NCBI RefSeq assembly: GCF_014202895.1
Contig: NZ_JACHHV010000002.1
Coordinates: 1-64,000, forward strand
DNA from: Lactovum miscens
GTDB taxonomy: Bacteria; Bacillota; Bacilli; Lactobacillales; Streptococcaceae
Direction: 5' to 3'
Length of the DNA: 64,000 nucleotides
Part shown: positions 36,020-45,013 of the stretch, in pieces
Layout of the letters: every line of letters begins with the position of its first letter
Numbering within the stretch: position 1 is the first letter of the stretch
Made by a program: the position numbers and the translations under genes
The notes under the pieces: generated by a model
Database searches by the model: none
What the model was told of the DNA's origin: nothing
What the model saw: the letters and a program-made list of their open reading frames with translations, nothing else

Positions 36020-37112
36020 TTATAATATTCATAATTTGCACAGAAGTTGTTCCATCCCCATATGGATTTTTACTTTCTGTCATCCTTTCATATGCTTTTT
36101 GGTCTGTCAGCAATTTTCTGGTTTCTTTAACAATGTTCTCTTTTTTAGTGCCAACAAGTTTCAAAGTACCTGCCTCAACTCCCTCCGGCCTCTCGGTTGT
36201 GTCTCTCATAACCAATACAGGTATACCCAGTTGAGCTGCTTCTTCTTGTATTCCTCCGGAATCCGTCAAAATTAATTTTGTATGTTGCATAACATTATGA
36301 AAATTAACCGTATCTAATGGTTCAATTATTTTTATGTTAGGGTGGCTTAAAAGTTTCTGTGCTTTTTCACGAATCGCTGGATTGAGATGAATTGGATAAA
36401 TGATCTTATGAGTTTCACTAAACTCATCTGCAATTTCAGCAATTCCTTCAAAGATTTCTTCCATTTCACTAAGGTTTTCTCTTCGATGTGCTGTAATCAA
36501 GATCATTTCTTTATCAGCTTGCCAGGATAAAACCTCGTGGCTATAGTCGTCTTTCAAGGTATACTGAAACATATCAATTGCACTATTTCCGACAACAAAA
36601 ATAATTTCTTCTTTTTTCCCCTCTTTTAATAGATTTTGTCTTGTCAACTCTGTCGGCGCAAAGTGAAAATCGGCCAATACTCCAACCATTTGCCGGTTCA
36701 TCTCTTCCGGAAAAGGTGAGTACTTGTTATAAGTTCTCAAGCCAGCTTCTATATGAGCAAGTTGAATTTGATTAAAATATGCAACAAGTCCACCTGCCAA
36801 GGTTGCTGCCGTATCCCCGTGAACTAAAATTAGGTCTGGCTTTTCTTGCTTTACAATTGGATCTAGTCCAATGATTGAAGAGGCTACAATATTTGCTAAT
36901 CCAGAATTATGATCCATGATTTTAAGATCATAATCAATCTCAACCTTAAAATAATCCAGTAGGTCATTTAACATTTCCTTATGTTGACCCGTATTCACAA
37001 TAACAAGAGGGTTACCTCGTCTTTTTGCTTCTTGAATCACCGGAAAAACTTTAATAAACTCGGGCCTAGTTCCAAAAATAAACATTAGCTTTTTTAAATT
37101 ATTATCACTCAT
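35997..37112 (-). CDS. mnaA: UDP-N-acetylglucosamine 2-epimerase (non-hydrolysing)
   Basis: 371-aa enzyme that makes UDP-ManNAc from UDP-GlcNAc. Motifs: FGTRPEFIKVFPV at the N-terminus, HGDTAAT, HIEAGLRT, ITAHRREN and the substrate loop LTDSGGIQEEA. The start MSDNNLKK is chosen because GGAAGAG lies 7 nt upstream; in-frame codons upstream lack a ribosome site. The 3' end overlaps the glycosyltransferase start by 23 nt. UDP-ManNAc normally feeds wall teichoic acid or capsule synthesis, but no tagA/tagO genes are nearby. Confidence 0.94.
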   Translation of the reverse strand: MSDNNLKKLMFIFGTRPEFIKVFPVIQEAKRRGNPLVIVNTGQHKEMLNDLLDYFKVEIDYDLKIMDHNSGLANIVASSIIGLDPIVKQEKPDLILVHGDTAATLAGGLVAYFNQIQLAHIEAGLRTYNKYSPFPEEMNRQMVGVLADFHFAPTELTRQNLLKEGKKEEIIFVVGNSAIDMFQYTLKDDYSHEVLSWQADKEMILITAHRRENLSEMEEIFEGIAEIADEFSETHKIIYPIHLNPAIREKAQKLLSHPNIKIIEPLDTVNFHNVMQHTKLILTDSGGIQEEAAQLGIPVLVMRDTTERPEGVEAGTLKLVGTKKENIVKETRKLLTDQKAYERMTESKNPYGDGTTSVQIMNIINEHQKKL

Positions 37113-37449
37113 ACTCAACTCTTCCATTTTCAAATTTTTATTTAATTATATTTTTTTATACATTTAAATCATGTTGTACAAAACTTTCTTTGAAATTTAG
37201 TCATTTTTCAAAATTTGTTCAACCGAATATACCATAAAAACACAACCTATTCAATACTATTTCAGTTATCTTTATGAAATATTTACCTCTTGTGTGAAAT
37301 ATGTAAAATATTGACATTTTCAAGATAGTTCAGAAATATAACATAATAAGAAAGCCAAACCCTATCTTATAATTACTTTCCCTTTAGTTTAAAAGTTGTC
37401 AAATTTAATTTTAGATTTTTGTTCAGACTATTAATCATATCAGCATATC

Positions 37450-37519
37450 TTATCTAAAACTTAAACCTTTTTATCTAAGACTTAGGTCTTAGTATAACTA
37501 TCATGAAATCTACTATACT
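37450..37519 (+). promoter_or_regulatory. regulatory region of sRNA candidate 1
   Basis: Tandem boxes 21 bp apart: TTATCTAAAACTTAAACC (37450-37467) and TTATCTAAGACTTAGGTC (37471-37488). The second forms the palindrome CTAAGAC-TTAG-GTCTTAG (37475-37492). The -10 TATACT is at 37514-37519, with no -35 consensus; the palindrome ends 21 nt before it, as expected for an activator-dependent promoter. The same layout recurs at the second copy. Confidence 0.65.
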
Positions 37520-37524
37520 TGTTC

Positions 37525-37608
37525 TTGTAGGTGATTCCGACACCTACAACTCCTAAATAACTTTTCATAAATTACTCCTAAAAAGACTTGGCTTATGCCA
37601 AGTCTTTT
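37525..37608 (+). ncRNA. candidate small RNA 1 (anti-SD type)
   Basis: Predicted transcript of about 85-90 nt starting near 37525. A 5' hairpin (TTGTAGGTG, loop ATTCCGA, CACCTACAA; 37525-37549) is followed by a single-stranded linker with two copies of CTCCTAAA (near 37550 and 37575), complementary to Shine-Dalgarno sequences, and a rho-independent terminator (AAAAGACTTGGC-TTAT-GCCAAGTCTTTT). There is no start codon with a ribosome site and no open frame. A paralogue lies at 38884. The design resembles streptococcal csRNAs, but homology is not claimed. Confidence 0.7.
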
Positions 37609-37766
37609 AATTTAATGGAGTAAAATTTAAAATCAGTCAGTCTTCATATTGATGTATATAAACACAATCTTATAACATTGGATAATAATTAATTATACGG
37701 ATAAAGACTTTTTAATAAATAAAAATATTGAAATTCAAAAAGTTGCACTTGAAAATTTTCACAAAC

Positions 37767-37804
37767 TAAAAATACACCTCCCGATTAGGAAAGTTGTATT
37801 TTTA
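37767..37804 (-). terminator. terminator of the short-chain dehydrogenase gene
   Basis: TAAAAATACA (37767-37776) and TGTATTTTTA (37795-37804) form a perfect 10-bp stem about 60 nt after the dehydrogenase stop. Confidence 0.65.
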
Positions 37805-37862
37805 ATGTCATCACAGAAAGATTTAATGGTTGTAAACTTGTTGTAAACCTTATTTACACATT

Positions 37863-38684
37863 TTAAATGTGTTTCAAAACAAAATCAAGTCCTTTACGCC
37901 AAAGTTTCGGATGTGCCTTCGCAACGCGTACCATCATTCGATCGCCTATTGAATGATAGTAGCGAAGTTCAGGTTTTGAAGCCGTTGCAGCCTTGTAAAA
38001 GTCTTGAGCCAGCTCTGCAGAAGTTGGGCCTCCCTTATAAACGCGTTCAAATCCTTTTTTCACCGTTGCAACAAGTGGTGCATAGGGCGAATCCGCTTGA
38101 AGATTTTTCTCAGCATTTTCTAAAGCGATGCTATTCCAATCTGACTTCGTGCTACCAGGATTCACACAGACTGAATGAATGCCAAATTGTGCAACCTCTG
38201 TGTCAAGCACATCTGACCACTGTTGAATTGCAGCTTTTGTAGCGTGATAATAAGCGCCTAAAGGCGTGTAAACATAGCCACCAACACTAGAAATGTTGAC
38301 AATTCGACCAAAGCCCTTTGAACGCATAGTTGGTAAAATTAGTTGTGTCAATTCAACAGCACCAAAGAAATTCGTTTCAAATTGCTTACGAATATTAGCC
38401 ATTGGAATTTCTTCAGCTGGCCCATACTCACCATAGCCCGCATTATTAATTAAAACATCAATTTGCCCCTGCTCTGCTAGAATTCGATCAACAAAGGCCC
38501 GATTGCTTGCAGAATTCGTTACATCTAGAGCTAAAGGAATAATTCCCTCATCCGTTGGAATCTTATCAACCCGTCGTGCTCCAGCATAAACAATCCAATC
38601 TTTGCTCGCAAACAATTTTGTTGCTTCTAAGCCCATCCCATTTGATGCTCCAGTAATAGCAACCACTCTCGAATTATCCTTCAT
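37863..38684 (-). CDS. short-chain dehydrogenase/reductase
   Basis: 273-aa classical SDR. The cofactor motif TGASNGMG is near residues 11-18, NNAGYG follows, the catalytic Ser is in NISSVGG, and the active-site Tyr and Lys are in YYHATKAAI. There is a C-terminal extension of about 25 residues (AKAHPKLWRKGLDFVLKHI in parts). AGAGG lies 7 nt before the ATG. It is a single gene lying between the two small-RNA copies, which run on the opposite strand. Substrate unknown. Confidence 0.88.
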   Translation of the reverse strand: MKDNSRVVAITGASNGMGLEATKLFASKDWIVYAGARRVDKIPTDEGIIPLALDVTNSASNRAFVDRILAEQGQIDVLINNAGYGEYGPAEEIPMANIRKQFETNFFGAVELTQLILPTMRSKGFGRIVNISSVGGYVYTPLGAYYHATKAAIQQWSDVLDTEVAQFGIHSVCVNPGSTKSDWNSIALENAEKNLQADSPYAPLVATVKKGFERVYKGGPTSAELAQDFYKAATASKPELRYYHSIGDRMMVRVAKAHPKLWRKGLDFVLKHI

Positions 38685-38809
38685 ACTAAGCCTCTTTTTC
38701 TTTTTATAAAAATATTTTTGTTAGTTAATAAAAGTTCAGAAAATGTAAACTAAGATTATCAAAACTTTTTCAATAGCCTTTATACTAGTTCATTTTAGCA
38801 TAACTTTTC

Positions 38810-38879
38810 TTACTTGAATCTTAAAATATTTTATCTAGGACTTAGGTCCTATAATGAATAAATTTAAAAAAGTTATACT
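38810..38879 (+). promoter_or_regulatory. regulatory region of sRNA candidate 2
   Basis: A degenerate box TTACTTGAATCTTAAAAT (38810-38827) and the main box TTATCTAGGACTTAGGTC (38831-38848) are again 21 bp apart. The palindrome TAGGAC-TTAG-GTCCTA spans 38836-38851. The -10 TATACT is at 38874-38879. The distance from the palindrome's left end to the -10 (39 nt) equals that of copy 1. Confidence 0.65.
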
Positions 38880-38883
38880 GATC

Positions 38884-38981
38884 TTGTAAGTGATTCCGAC
38901 ACTTACAACTCCTAAAAATTTTTCATAAATTACTCCTAAAACGAAAAAAGCTTGGCAACATCAAGCTTTTTTCGTTTTTTT
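38884..38981 (+). ncRNA. candidate small RNA 2 (anti-SD type)
   Basis: Paralogue of the candidate at 37525, about 95 nt. The 5' hairpin TTGTAAGTG / ATTCCGA / CACTTACAA (38884-38908) has the same loop and one compensatory pair change (G-C to A-U) against copy 1. The linker again carries CTCCTAAA twice (near 38909 and 38934). The terminator is a perfect 14-15 bp stem (ACGAAAAAAGCTTG at 38941-38954 with its complement at 38962-38975) followed by TTTTTT; it differs in sequence from that of copy 1. Confidence 0.7.
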
Positions 38982-39106
38982 ATTCAAATTTAAGCTAGTA
39001 TTATAAATAAGTAACTCCTTTTAAAAATATTTTAGATAAGCCAAAAGATGACTTTCGGGATGCACATCATTTAGGACACCCCTTTTTCGTAATATTGATG
39101 AGCTAT

Positions 39107-40258
39107 TCAATTATCAATTTTTTTTGCATTAGCTCTTTGATAAATCCAGTCGTGTATCAGTGCAACGCTAATTTCAAGTTTTGATATATCAGGTGACATT
39201 TTGGAATGATGTAATGGATATTTTCCATCTACTCCAAGCCAAAACATCATACCAGGGAACTTTTGGAGGAGATATCCAAAATCTTCACCTGTCATCAGCG
39301 CATCAATCTCTTGGAAATTTCCACGAGCATTACAAAAATTAATAAATTTTTCAGTCAGGGCATGATCATTAACAACCGGTAGCCAAGCTCCCTGAATAAA
39401 ATTAACTTCAACTTTACAGTTAAAAGATTTCTCAATTCCCTCTGCTACATCCTGTAATCTGTCTTTTACCTTTTTTAATGTCTCTGGTATAAAAGCGCGA
39501 ATTGTACCATCAAGCTTGGCATCCCCAGCGATAACATTGGCAGTTTGTCCCGCTTCTAAATGTCCAAAGGTTAGAACTGCACTGTCTACCGGATTAACAT
39601 TTCTCGAGATAATGGTTTGTGATATTTGAACAAAGCTAGTTGAGGCAATCAACATATCATTCGCATCTTGCGGAAAGGCTGCATGACCACTTTCGCCAGT
39701 AAATCTTACATGAACTTCACAGGTCCCTGCAAAAAGCGTTGAGGGGCGTGTTGCAATAACTCCACTTTTTAAATTTGGATTAACATGCAGTGCATAAAAC
39801 TCATCGACTGACCATTTTTCTTCAAAGCAGCCTGCTTCATACATGAGCTTTGCCCCCCCATGATTTTCCTCTGCAGGTTGAAAAAGGAAGAGTCGATGAT
39901 TCTCAGCAGGATGTTCTAAAGCGAGTTTGAGCAATCCAAGCGCTACCGTCATGTGAACATCATGCCCACATGCGTGCATTCGCCCTTCATGTTGTGATGA
40001 ACAACTTAAACCGGTTTCTTCATCAACTGGTAATCCATCCATGTCCGTTCGCCATGCAATAGTTCTCCGCCCCACAGTTCCAGAAATTTTAATCAAAATT
40101 CCAGTTTTCCAAGTTTTAATCTGCACATCTTCGCGATCCTTAGTCCATACTCTGACCCACTTTAAAATAAGGCTTTGTGTTTCAAATTCCTCAAGGCCTA
40201 TTTCAGGGATTTGATGCAGGGCATAACGGATTTCTTCAAGTTCTTTTTGATTGAGCAT
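39107..40258 (-). CDS. dapL: N-acetyl-LL-diaminopimelate deacetylase
   Basis: 383-aa M20D-family amidohydrolase that removes the acetyl group in the acetylase branch of lysine synthesis. Metal-binding motifs: HACGHDVHM, PAEENHGG, ALHVNP and PLHHSKMSPD. RTDMDGLPVDEETG near residue 70 is typical. The family also contains hippurate/amino acid hydrolases; this role is assigned because the gene is last in the dapA-dapB-dapH-asd-lysC operon, 10 nt after lysC. Confidence 0.9.
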   Translation of the reverse strand: MLNQKELEEIRYALHQIPEIGLEEFETQSLILKWVRVWTKDREDVQIKTWKTGILIKISGTVGRRTIAWRTDMDGLPVDEETGLSCSSQHEGRMHACGHDVHMTVALGLLKLALEHPAENHRLFLFQPAEENHGGAKLMYEAGCFEEKWSVDEFYALHVNPNLKSGVIATRPSTLFAGTCEVHVRFTGESGHAAFPQDANDMLIASTSFVQISQTIISRNVNPVDSAVLTFGHLEAGQTANVIAGDAKLDGTIRAFIPETLKKVKDRLQDVAEGIEKSFNCKVEVNFIQGAWLPVVNDHALTEKFINFCNARGNFQEIDALMTGEDFGYLLQKFPGMMFWLGVDGKYPLHHSKMSPDISKLEISVALIHDWIYQRANAKKIDN

Positions 40259-40268
40259 ACATTTCCTA

Positions 40269-41588
40269 TTATAATGATTTACTTACGAGTTCGTCATAAA
40301 TAACTCGAATCGCTTCCTGATAAAATTGATCCTGAACTCCTAATATAATGTTTAGAGATCTTGGAGATTGAGCAATCATTTCAATCTCAATATTTTTTCT
40401 AGCCAAAGCAGAGAAAATTCTTTCAGTGAGATGACTATCTTTAATCAAAACTTCACCGACTATTGACAGTAAAGAGATCTGTTCTCTAACTGTTAGCTCC
40501 TCTGGTTTTAATTCTTCTTGAAGACTTTCTAAAAGCGACAACAACTTATTTTCAACTTCTTTGGCTTCTAGGATAATTCCAACTTGGTTGATCCCAGTTG
40601 GAATGTGCTCAATATTTATTGAATAGTCTTGGAATATTTTTAGTGTTTTTTGTAAAAATCCCTTTTCCGAAGACATCTGACCTTTGATAATATTAATTGA
40701 AAGATAATTTTTCTTACCTGAAATACCTGCAATTAAGTCTGGCGTCTTTTTATGTCGGCGTAAAATTACTGAACCCTCATCATTTGGTGCATTGGTATTC
40801 TTGATAAATAATGGTATATCCAAGGCTCGAATTGGATAGATGGTCTCTTCATGCAGTACGCTAGCTCCCATGTAAGATAATTCACTTAATTCATCATAGG
40901 TTAATTCTGCAGTACTCATGGGGTTTTCCACAATTGAAGGATCTGCTTTTAAAACACCAGATACATCAGTCCAATTTTCATATTTGTTTGCCTGAAGGCA
41001 ACTTGACAAAATTGCTCCTGTAATATCTGAGCCCCCGCGACTCATCAGTCTTATTGTGCCATTTTCAAAGGCACCATAAAAACCTGGAATTACATATTTT
41101 TTTGTTGGATCAAGTCGCTCTAACAAGTGATGACCTGAAGCCTCAAGATCAATTTCTCCCTGAGAGTTAAAAATAATCACTTCTGCCGCGTCAACAAATT
41201 CAAAAGATAAATAATCTGCCATTAAATTGGCAGTAAAATTCTCTCCTCGACTCACTAAATAGTCTTCAGGAAGATTTTCACTCTCAATTTCTGCTCTCAA
41301 TTCTTGGAGAGCTAATTCTATGTCATAAGTCAATCCTAACTCTGATTTCAAATCACGAAAACGTTGTGAAAAATTTTCCCATAATTCTTCATACGAAACT
41401 CTATGTTCTATGTGAGCTGAAATCAGATAAAGTAAGTCTGTCACTTTATCATCTGACTTTTCTTTTCTTCCAATTGCTGAAACTACAACCACGCGACGAT
41501 TGAGGTCACTATTTATAATAGTTTTGACCTTTTCAAATTGTTGACGACTGGAAAGACTTGAGCCACCAAATTTTGCAACTGTTAACAT
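40269..41588 (-). CDS. lysC: aspartate kinase
   Basis: 439-aa monofunctional aspartokinase, the first step from aspartate to lysine, threonine and methionine. N-terminal KFGGSSLSS, catalytic SRGGSDITG, and LSYMGASVLHEE are in place. Two ACT-type regulatory segments follow (about residues 300-439), so allosteric feedback is likely. Co-transcribed with asd and the dap genes under the lysine riboswitch, so lysine probably controls it at RNA level too. Confidence 0.95.
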   Translation of the reverse strand: MLTVAKFGGSSLSSRQQFEKVKTIINSDLNRRVVVVSAIGRKEKSDDKVTDLLYLISAHIEHRVSYEELWENFSQRFRDLKSELGLTYDIELALQELRAEIESENLPEDYLVSRGENFTANLMADYLSFEFVDAAEVIIFNSQGEIDLEASGHHLLERLDPTKKYVIPGFYGAFENGTIRLMSRGGSDITGAILSSCLQANKYENWTDVSGVLKADPSIVENPMSTAELTYDELSELSYMGASVLHEETIYPIRALDIPLFIKNTNAPNDEGSVILRRHKKTPDLIAGISGKKNYLSINIIKGQMSSEKGFLQKTLKIFQDYSINIEHIPTGINQVGIILEAKEVENKLLSLLESLQEELKPEELTVREQISLLSIVGEVLIKDSHLTERIFSALARKNIEIEMIAQSPRSLNIILGVQDQFYQEAIRVIYDELVSKSL

Positions 41589-41625
41589 TGGATTTTCCTC
41601 TAAATTTAATGATCGTTATCTATGT

Positions 41626-42600
41626 TTATTTCTTAAGTAGCTTCTCTGCAATCTGAACTGCATTAAGAGCCGCACCTTTTCGAATATTGTCTCCTGTACA
41701 ATAAAAGAGCAAACTATTTTCTCTAGATAAATCTTTTCTAAGACGTCCTACGAAAACATCATCCACACCGTTAGATAATTCAGAAGTTGGATAAAGATGA
41801 TGTGGACCATCATCTACAAAAACCAGACCCTCCTGATTCTGAAAGGCTTCGCGAACTCCTTCAAGTGTGAAGTCCTTTTCTAGTGTCACTTGGATACTCA
41901 CACCATGAGAATTTTCCACAGGTACCCGAACACAAGTAGCAGAAATAGCTAAGTCCTCTTGATGAAGAATTTTTCGGGTCTCATTAACCATTTTCATTTC
42001 CTCTTTTGTATAGCCATTTTCAAGAAAAACATCGATCTCTGGAATTGCCGTTTTTGAAATGTTATGAGGAAAATATTGAGGCGCTTCTCCATTTTTAGTT
42101 CGTCTCAAATCATCCACACCTCTTTGTCCAGCACCTGAAACTGCCTGAAAAGTTGTGTAAGTAATTTGTTTAAGACCGTATTTTTTCTGCAATGCATAGA
42201 GTGGTAAAACAGATTGAATGGTGGAACAATTAGGGTTAGCAATAATCTTATTCATACTTGCGTCACCCTGATTAATTTCAGGTATAACCAAACCAATGGT
42301 TGGATCTTCTCTCCAAGCACTGGAATTATCAACAACTGTCGCACCATGTTCACGAGCAATCGGTGCAAACTTCTTGGAAATCTCCCCCCCAGCACTAAAT
42401 AGAGCAAGATCAACATCATCAAAAGAGTGTTCATTCAACTCTTCTATCATATATTCAATATCATTAACTGTTACTTTTTTTCCAGCCGAACGAGATGAAG
42501 CAAGTAACTTCAAATCTTCATATGGAAAATTTCGTTCTTCAATAATCTTAATAAAGGTTCTGCCCACCAAACCTGTGGCGCCTACAATTGCTAAATTCAT
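41626..42600 (-). CDS. asd: aspartate-semialdehyde dehydrogenase
   Basis: 324-aa NADP-dependent enzyme reducing aspartyl phosphate to the semialdehyde. The NADP loop AIVGATGLVGRTF is at the start, the catalytic Cys is in ANPNCSTIQ, and the substrate Arg/His region is CVRVPVENSHGVS. The start MNLAIVG is chosen over a GTG four codons upstream because GGGAAG lies about 6 nt before it and the beta strand begins there. Located between dapH and lysC. Confidence 0.95.
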   Translation of the reverse strand: MNLAIVGATGLVGRTFIKIIEERNFPYEDLKLLASSRSAGKKVTVNDIEYMIEELNEHSFDDVDLALFSAGGEISKKFAPIAREHGATVVDNSSAWREDPTIGLVIPEINQGDASMNKIIANPNCSTIQSVLPLYALQKKYGLKQITYTTFQAVSGAGQRGVDDLRRTKNGEAPQYFPHNISKTAIPEIDVFLENGYTKEEMKMVNETRKILHQEDLAISATCVRVPVENSHGVSIQVTLEKDFTLEGVREAFQNQEGLVFVDDGPHHLYPTSELSNGVDDVFVGRLRKDLSRENSLLFYCTGDNIRKGAALNAVQIAEKLLKK

Positions 42601-42658
42601 TCTTCTTCCCACTACTTCTAATAACTTAAATCTTCATTCATATTTTCTATTTAACTTT

Positions 42659-43369
42659 TTACAAATTACGCAAAGCATCTTCCAAGGCGGTTTTTTGCAA
42701 GGTCTGCTTATCAATCTTTTTAATAACTCTGGCTGGAACTCCTGCTACGACGACATTTTCTGGAACATCTTTGGTTACAATTGCGCCAGCCGCTACAACT
42801 GATCCATCACCAACTTGAACCCCTTCAATTATTACGGCATTTGCACCGACCAAAACATTATCGCCAATTCTGACGGGCTCTGCGCTGGCTGGTTCGATTA
42901 CCCCAGCGAGGACTGCACCTGCTCCAATATGCGCGTGCTTGCCAACAGTCGCGCGACCTCCAAGCACTGCACCCATATCAATCATTGTATCCTGACCAAT
43001 TTCTGCACCAATATTGATAATTGCACCCATCATAATTACGGCTCCATCACCTATTTTGACCTGATCTCGGATAATTGCGCCAGGTTCAATTCGTGCGTTA
43101 ATATTACGGCTATCCAGTAAAGGTACAGCAGAATTACGTCCCTGAAATTCTACAAAATAGTCCCCACCTTCTTTAAGGTTATTCTCTATTAAAAATCCTT
43201 CAAGATGCTTCCAGTCGCCTGTCAATAAACTATTTTCCTGCCAAATTTCAATTCCTTCTGGAATTGTTTTAGTAAATCTGTTTCGCAAATAAACTTTGGT
43301 GAAAGTCTTCTTTTCTGAATTTCCAATAAATTGAATAATTTCTTGAGCTGAGAGTTTTCCTGCTTCCAT
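42659..43369 (-). CDS. dapH: tetrahydrodipicolinate N-acetyltransferase
   Basis: 236-aa hexapeptide-repeat (left-handed beta-helix) acyltransferase, the length of DapH. The repeats run from about residue 90 ([18 protein letters not shown]) through [21 protein letters not shown] in parts to [13 protein letters not shown]. It starts at MEAGKLSAQ, which has AGGA 7 nt upstream; an upstream in-frame ATG overlapping dapB has none. It commits the pathway to the acetylase variant, consistent with dapL in the same operon. Confidence 0.94.
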   Translation of the reverse strand: MEAGKLSAQEIIQFIGNSEKKTFTKVYLRNRFTKTIPEGIEIWQENSLLTGDWKHLEGFLIENNLKEGGDYFVEFQGRNSAVPLLDSRNINARIEPGAIIRDQVKIGDGAVIMMGAIINIGAEIGQDTMIDMGAVLGGRATVGKHAHIGAGAVLAGVIEPASAEPVRIGDNVLVGANAVIIEGVQVGDGSVVAAGAIVTKDVPENVVVAGVPARVIKKIDKQTLQKTALEDALRNL

Positions 43370-43388
43370 CTTATTCCTATTGTTCCTT

Positions 43389-44096
43389 TCAATCTTTCTT
43401 TCCAAAAATAACATCATCCATTGTGTAGATACCTTTTGCTTGTTTACCTAACCAGATCAAAGCCCGAACTGCTCCATTCACAAAAATCATTTTTGAATGT
43501 GCTTCATGCTTCATTGAGAGAATTTCGTCTTGACCTGCAAATATGACCTCATGTTCTCCTACGATACTCCCCCCACGAACAGAATGAATTCCAATTTCAT
43601 TAGTATGCCTAGGGGATACTCCCTCTCGCCCGTAAACTAAATGATCTACATCTTGATTGAGTAAAGTCTCGGCTAACATTTTAGCAGTTCCAGAAGGAGC
43701 ATCTAATTTTTTATTGTGATGTTTTTCAATAATTTCTATATCAAACTCTTTACCCAACAGAGTTTGCATTTCTTTGATTAGACGTTTCATTACAATTATA
43801 CCTACTGAATAATTTCCAGAATATATTACAGATACTTGGTTAGAGAGCTGATGAATTTCTTCAACCTGTTCAACGGTATAACCTGTAGTCGCAATCACAA
43901 TCGGGCTGGGAAAATGACTAAGATGTGAAATAATTCCCCTTAAGTTATCTGGATGAGAGAAGTCTACTAAACCATCATATTGCTCTTTTGGAATCTCTTT
44001 TGAATAACTCACAGAATCCACCTGATGCCCTTTGTTCATTAATTCTTGCTTAATGAGTTGGCCCATAGATCCTTCACCAATGATAAGATATTTCAT
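43389..44096 (-). CDS. dapB: 4-hydroxy-tetrahydrodipicolinate reductase
   Basis: 235-aa enzyme, slightly shorter than the usual 245-270. Nucleotide-binding loop [11 protein letters not shown], the IATTGY motif, and the family signature [15 protein letters not shown] with the catalytic His and Lys; [13 protein letters not shown] follows. Its ATG overlaps the dapA stop (ATGA), giving coupling. Confidence 0.94.
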   Translation of the reverse strand: MKYLIIGEGSMGQLIKQELMNKGHQVDSVSYSKEIPKEQYDGLVDFSHPDNLRGIISHLSHFPSPIVIATTGYTVEQVEEIHQLSNQVSVIYSGNYSVGIIVMKRLIKEMQTLLGKEFDIEIIEKHHNKKLDAPSGTAKMLAETLLNQDVDHLVYGREGVSPRHTNEIGIHSVRGGSIVGEHEVIFAGQDEILSMKHEAHSKMIFVNGAVRALIWLGKQAKGIYTMDDVIFGKKD

Positions 44097-44965
44097 AATA
44101 ATCCAACCTCTTTCAATGATTGCTTGATTAACTTCTTGTTTTCCTCACTTGGTTCATCTAAAGGTAAACGATAAATTCCATTATCTTTGGCTAAACTTTT
44201 CAAAGCAAATTTAACTGGAATTGGATTTGTTTCAATGGATAGGGTGTGAATTAAATTTAAATATTTCTGCTGAATTTTCAAAGATAGTTCCGAATTATTG
44301 GCAAAATTATCCACCAAAGCTTTCACTTCAACTGGACAAATATTAGCCCATACACTGATAACACCAACAGCACCAATCGACATCATTGGAACCACAATAT
44401 CATCATTTCCACAGAACATAATGAAATTTTCAGACAGTACCGAGGAGAGAGACATGGCATAAGATATATTACCTGAAGCTTCTTTGATCCCTACTATATT
44501 TGGATGATGTGACAATTTTTCAATCACAGATATTGGAAGCTGATAGCCTGTCCGTGATGGCACATGATAAATGAATATCGGAATATGTACTTGGTCTGCG
44601 ATCATTTCAAAATGTTTGATGGCACCGGAGTCGTTGGTTTTATTGTAGTAAGGAGTGATAACCAATAAACTGTCTGCCCCAAGGGCTTCAAAAGCTTCAC
44701 ACTTAATGATTGAAGTTCGCGTATCGTTTGAGCCCGCGCCTACCATTACATGAATTCGCCCCTTTACCTGCTTAACAACAAAAGTCAAGATGGACTTCTG
44801 CTCTTCAAATGTAATAGTTGGTGACTCACCTGTTGTGCCTAGTATAACAAGACCGTCTGTGCCTGATTCAATATGCCATTCAATCAACTTTTTGAGACGA
44901 GGATAATCAATCTCTTCATCTTTGGTAAAAGGTGTGATTAATGCAACAAAACTTCCTTTCAACAT
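44093..44965 (-). CDS. dapA: 4-hydroxy-tetrahydrodipicolinate synthase
   Basis: 290-aa class I aldolase-type enzyme condensing pyruvate with aspartate semialdehyde. GTTGESPT (substrate loop), the Tyr in FIYHVPSRTGYQL and the Schiff-base Lys in VGIKEASG are all seen. The start MLKGSFVALITPF is chosen because GAGGAG lies 8 nt upstream; a further upstream start would run into the leader hairpin. First gene of the lysine operon, behind the riboswitch. Confidence 0.96.
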   Translation of the reverse strand: MLKGSFVALITPFTKDEEIDYPRLKKLIEWHIESGTDGLVILGTTGESPTITFEEQKSILTFVVKQVKGRIHVMVGAGSNDTRTSIIKCEAFEALGADSLLVITPYYNKTNDSGAIKHFEMIADQVHIPIFIYHVPSRTGYQLPISVIEKLSHHPNIVGIKEASGNISYAMSLSSVLSENFIMFCGNDDIVVPMMSIGAVGVISVWANICPVEVKALVDNFANNSELSLKIQQKYLNLIHTLSIETNPIPVKFALKSLAKDNGIYRLPLDEPSEENKKLIKQSLKEVGLL

Positions 44966-45013
44966 GTTTAACTCCTCGATTCTATCCACACAGTCATGTG
45001 GATGATTGTAAAT

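Noticed and set aside
37475-37492. CiaR-type direct repeat at the sRNA promoters
   Set aside because: The known CiaR site is a TTTAAG direct repeat with a 5-bp gap; here the element is an inverted repeat, so CiaR control is not claimed although the RNA design is similar.
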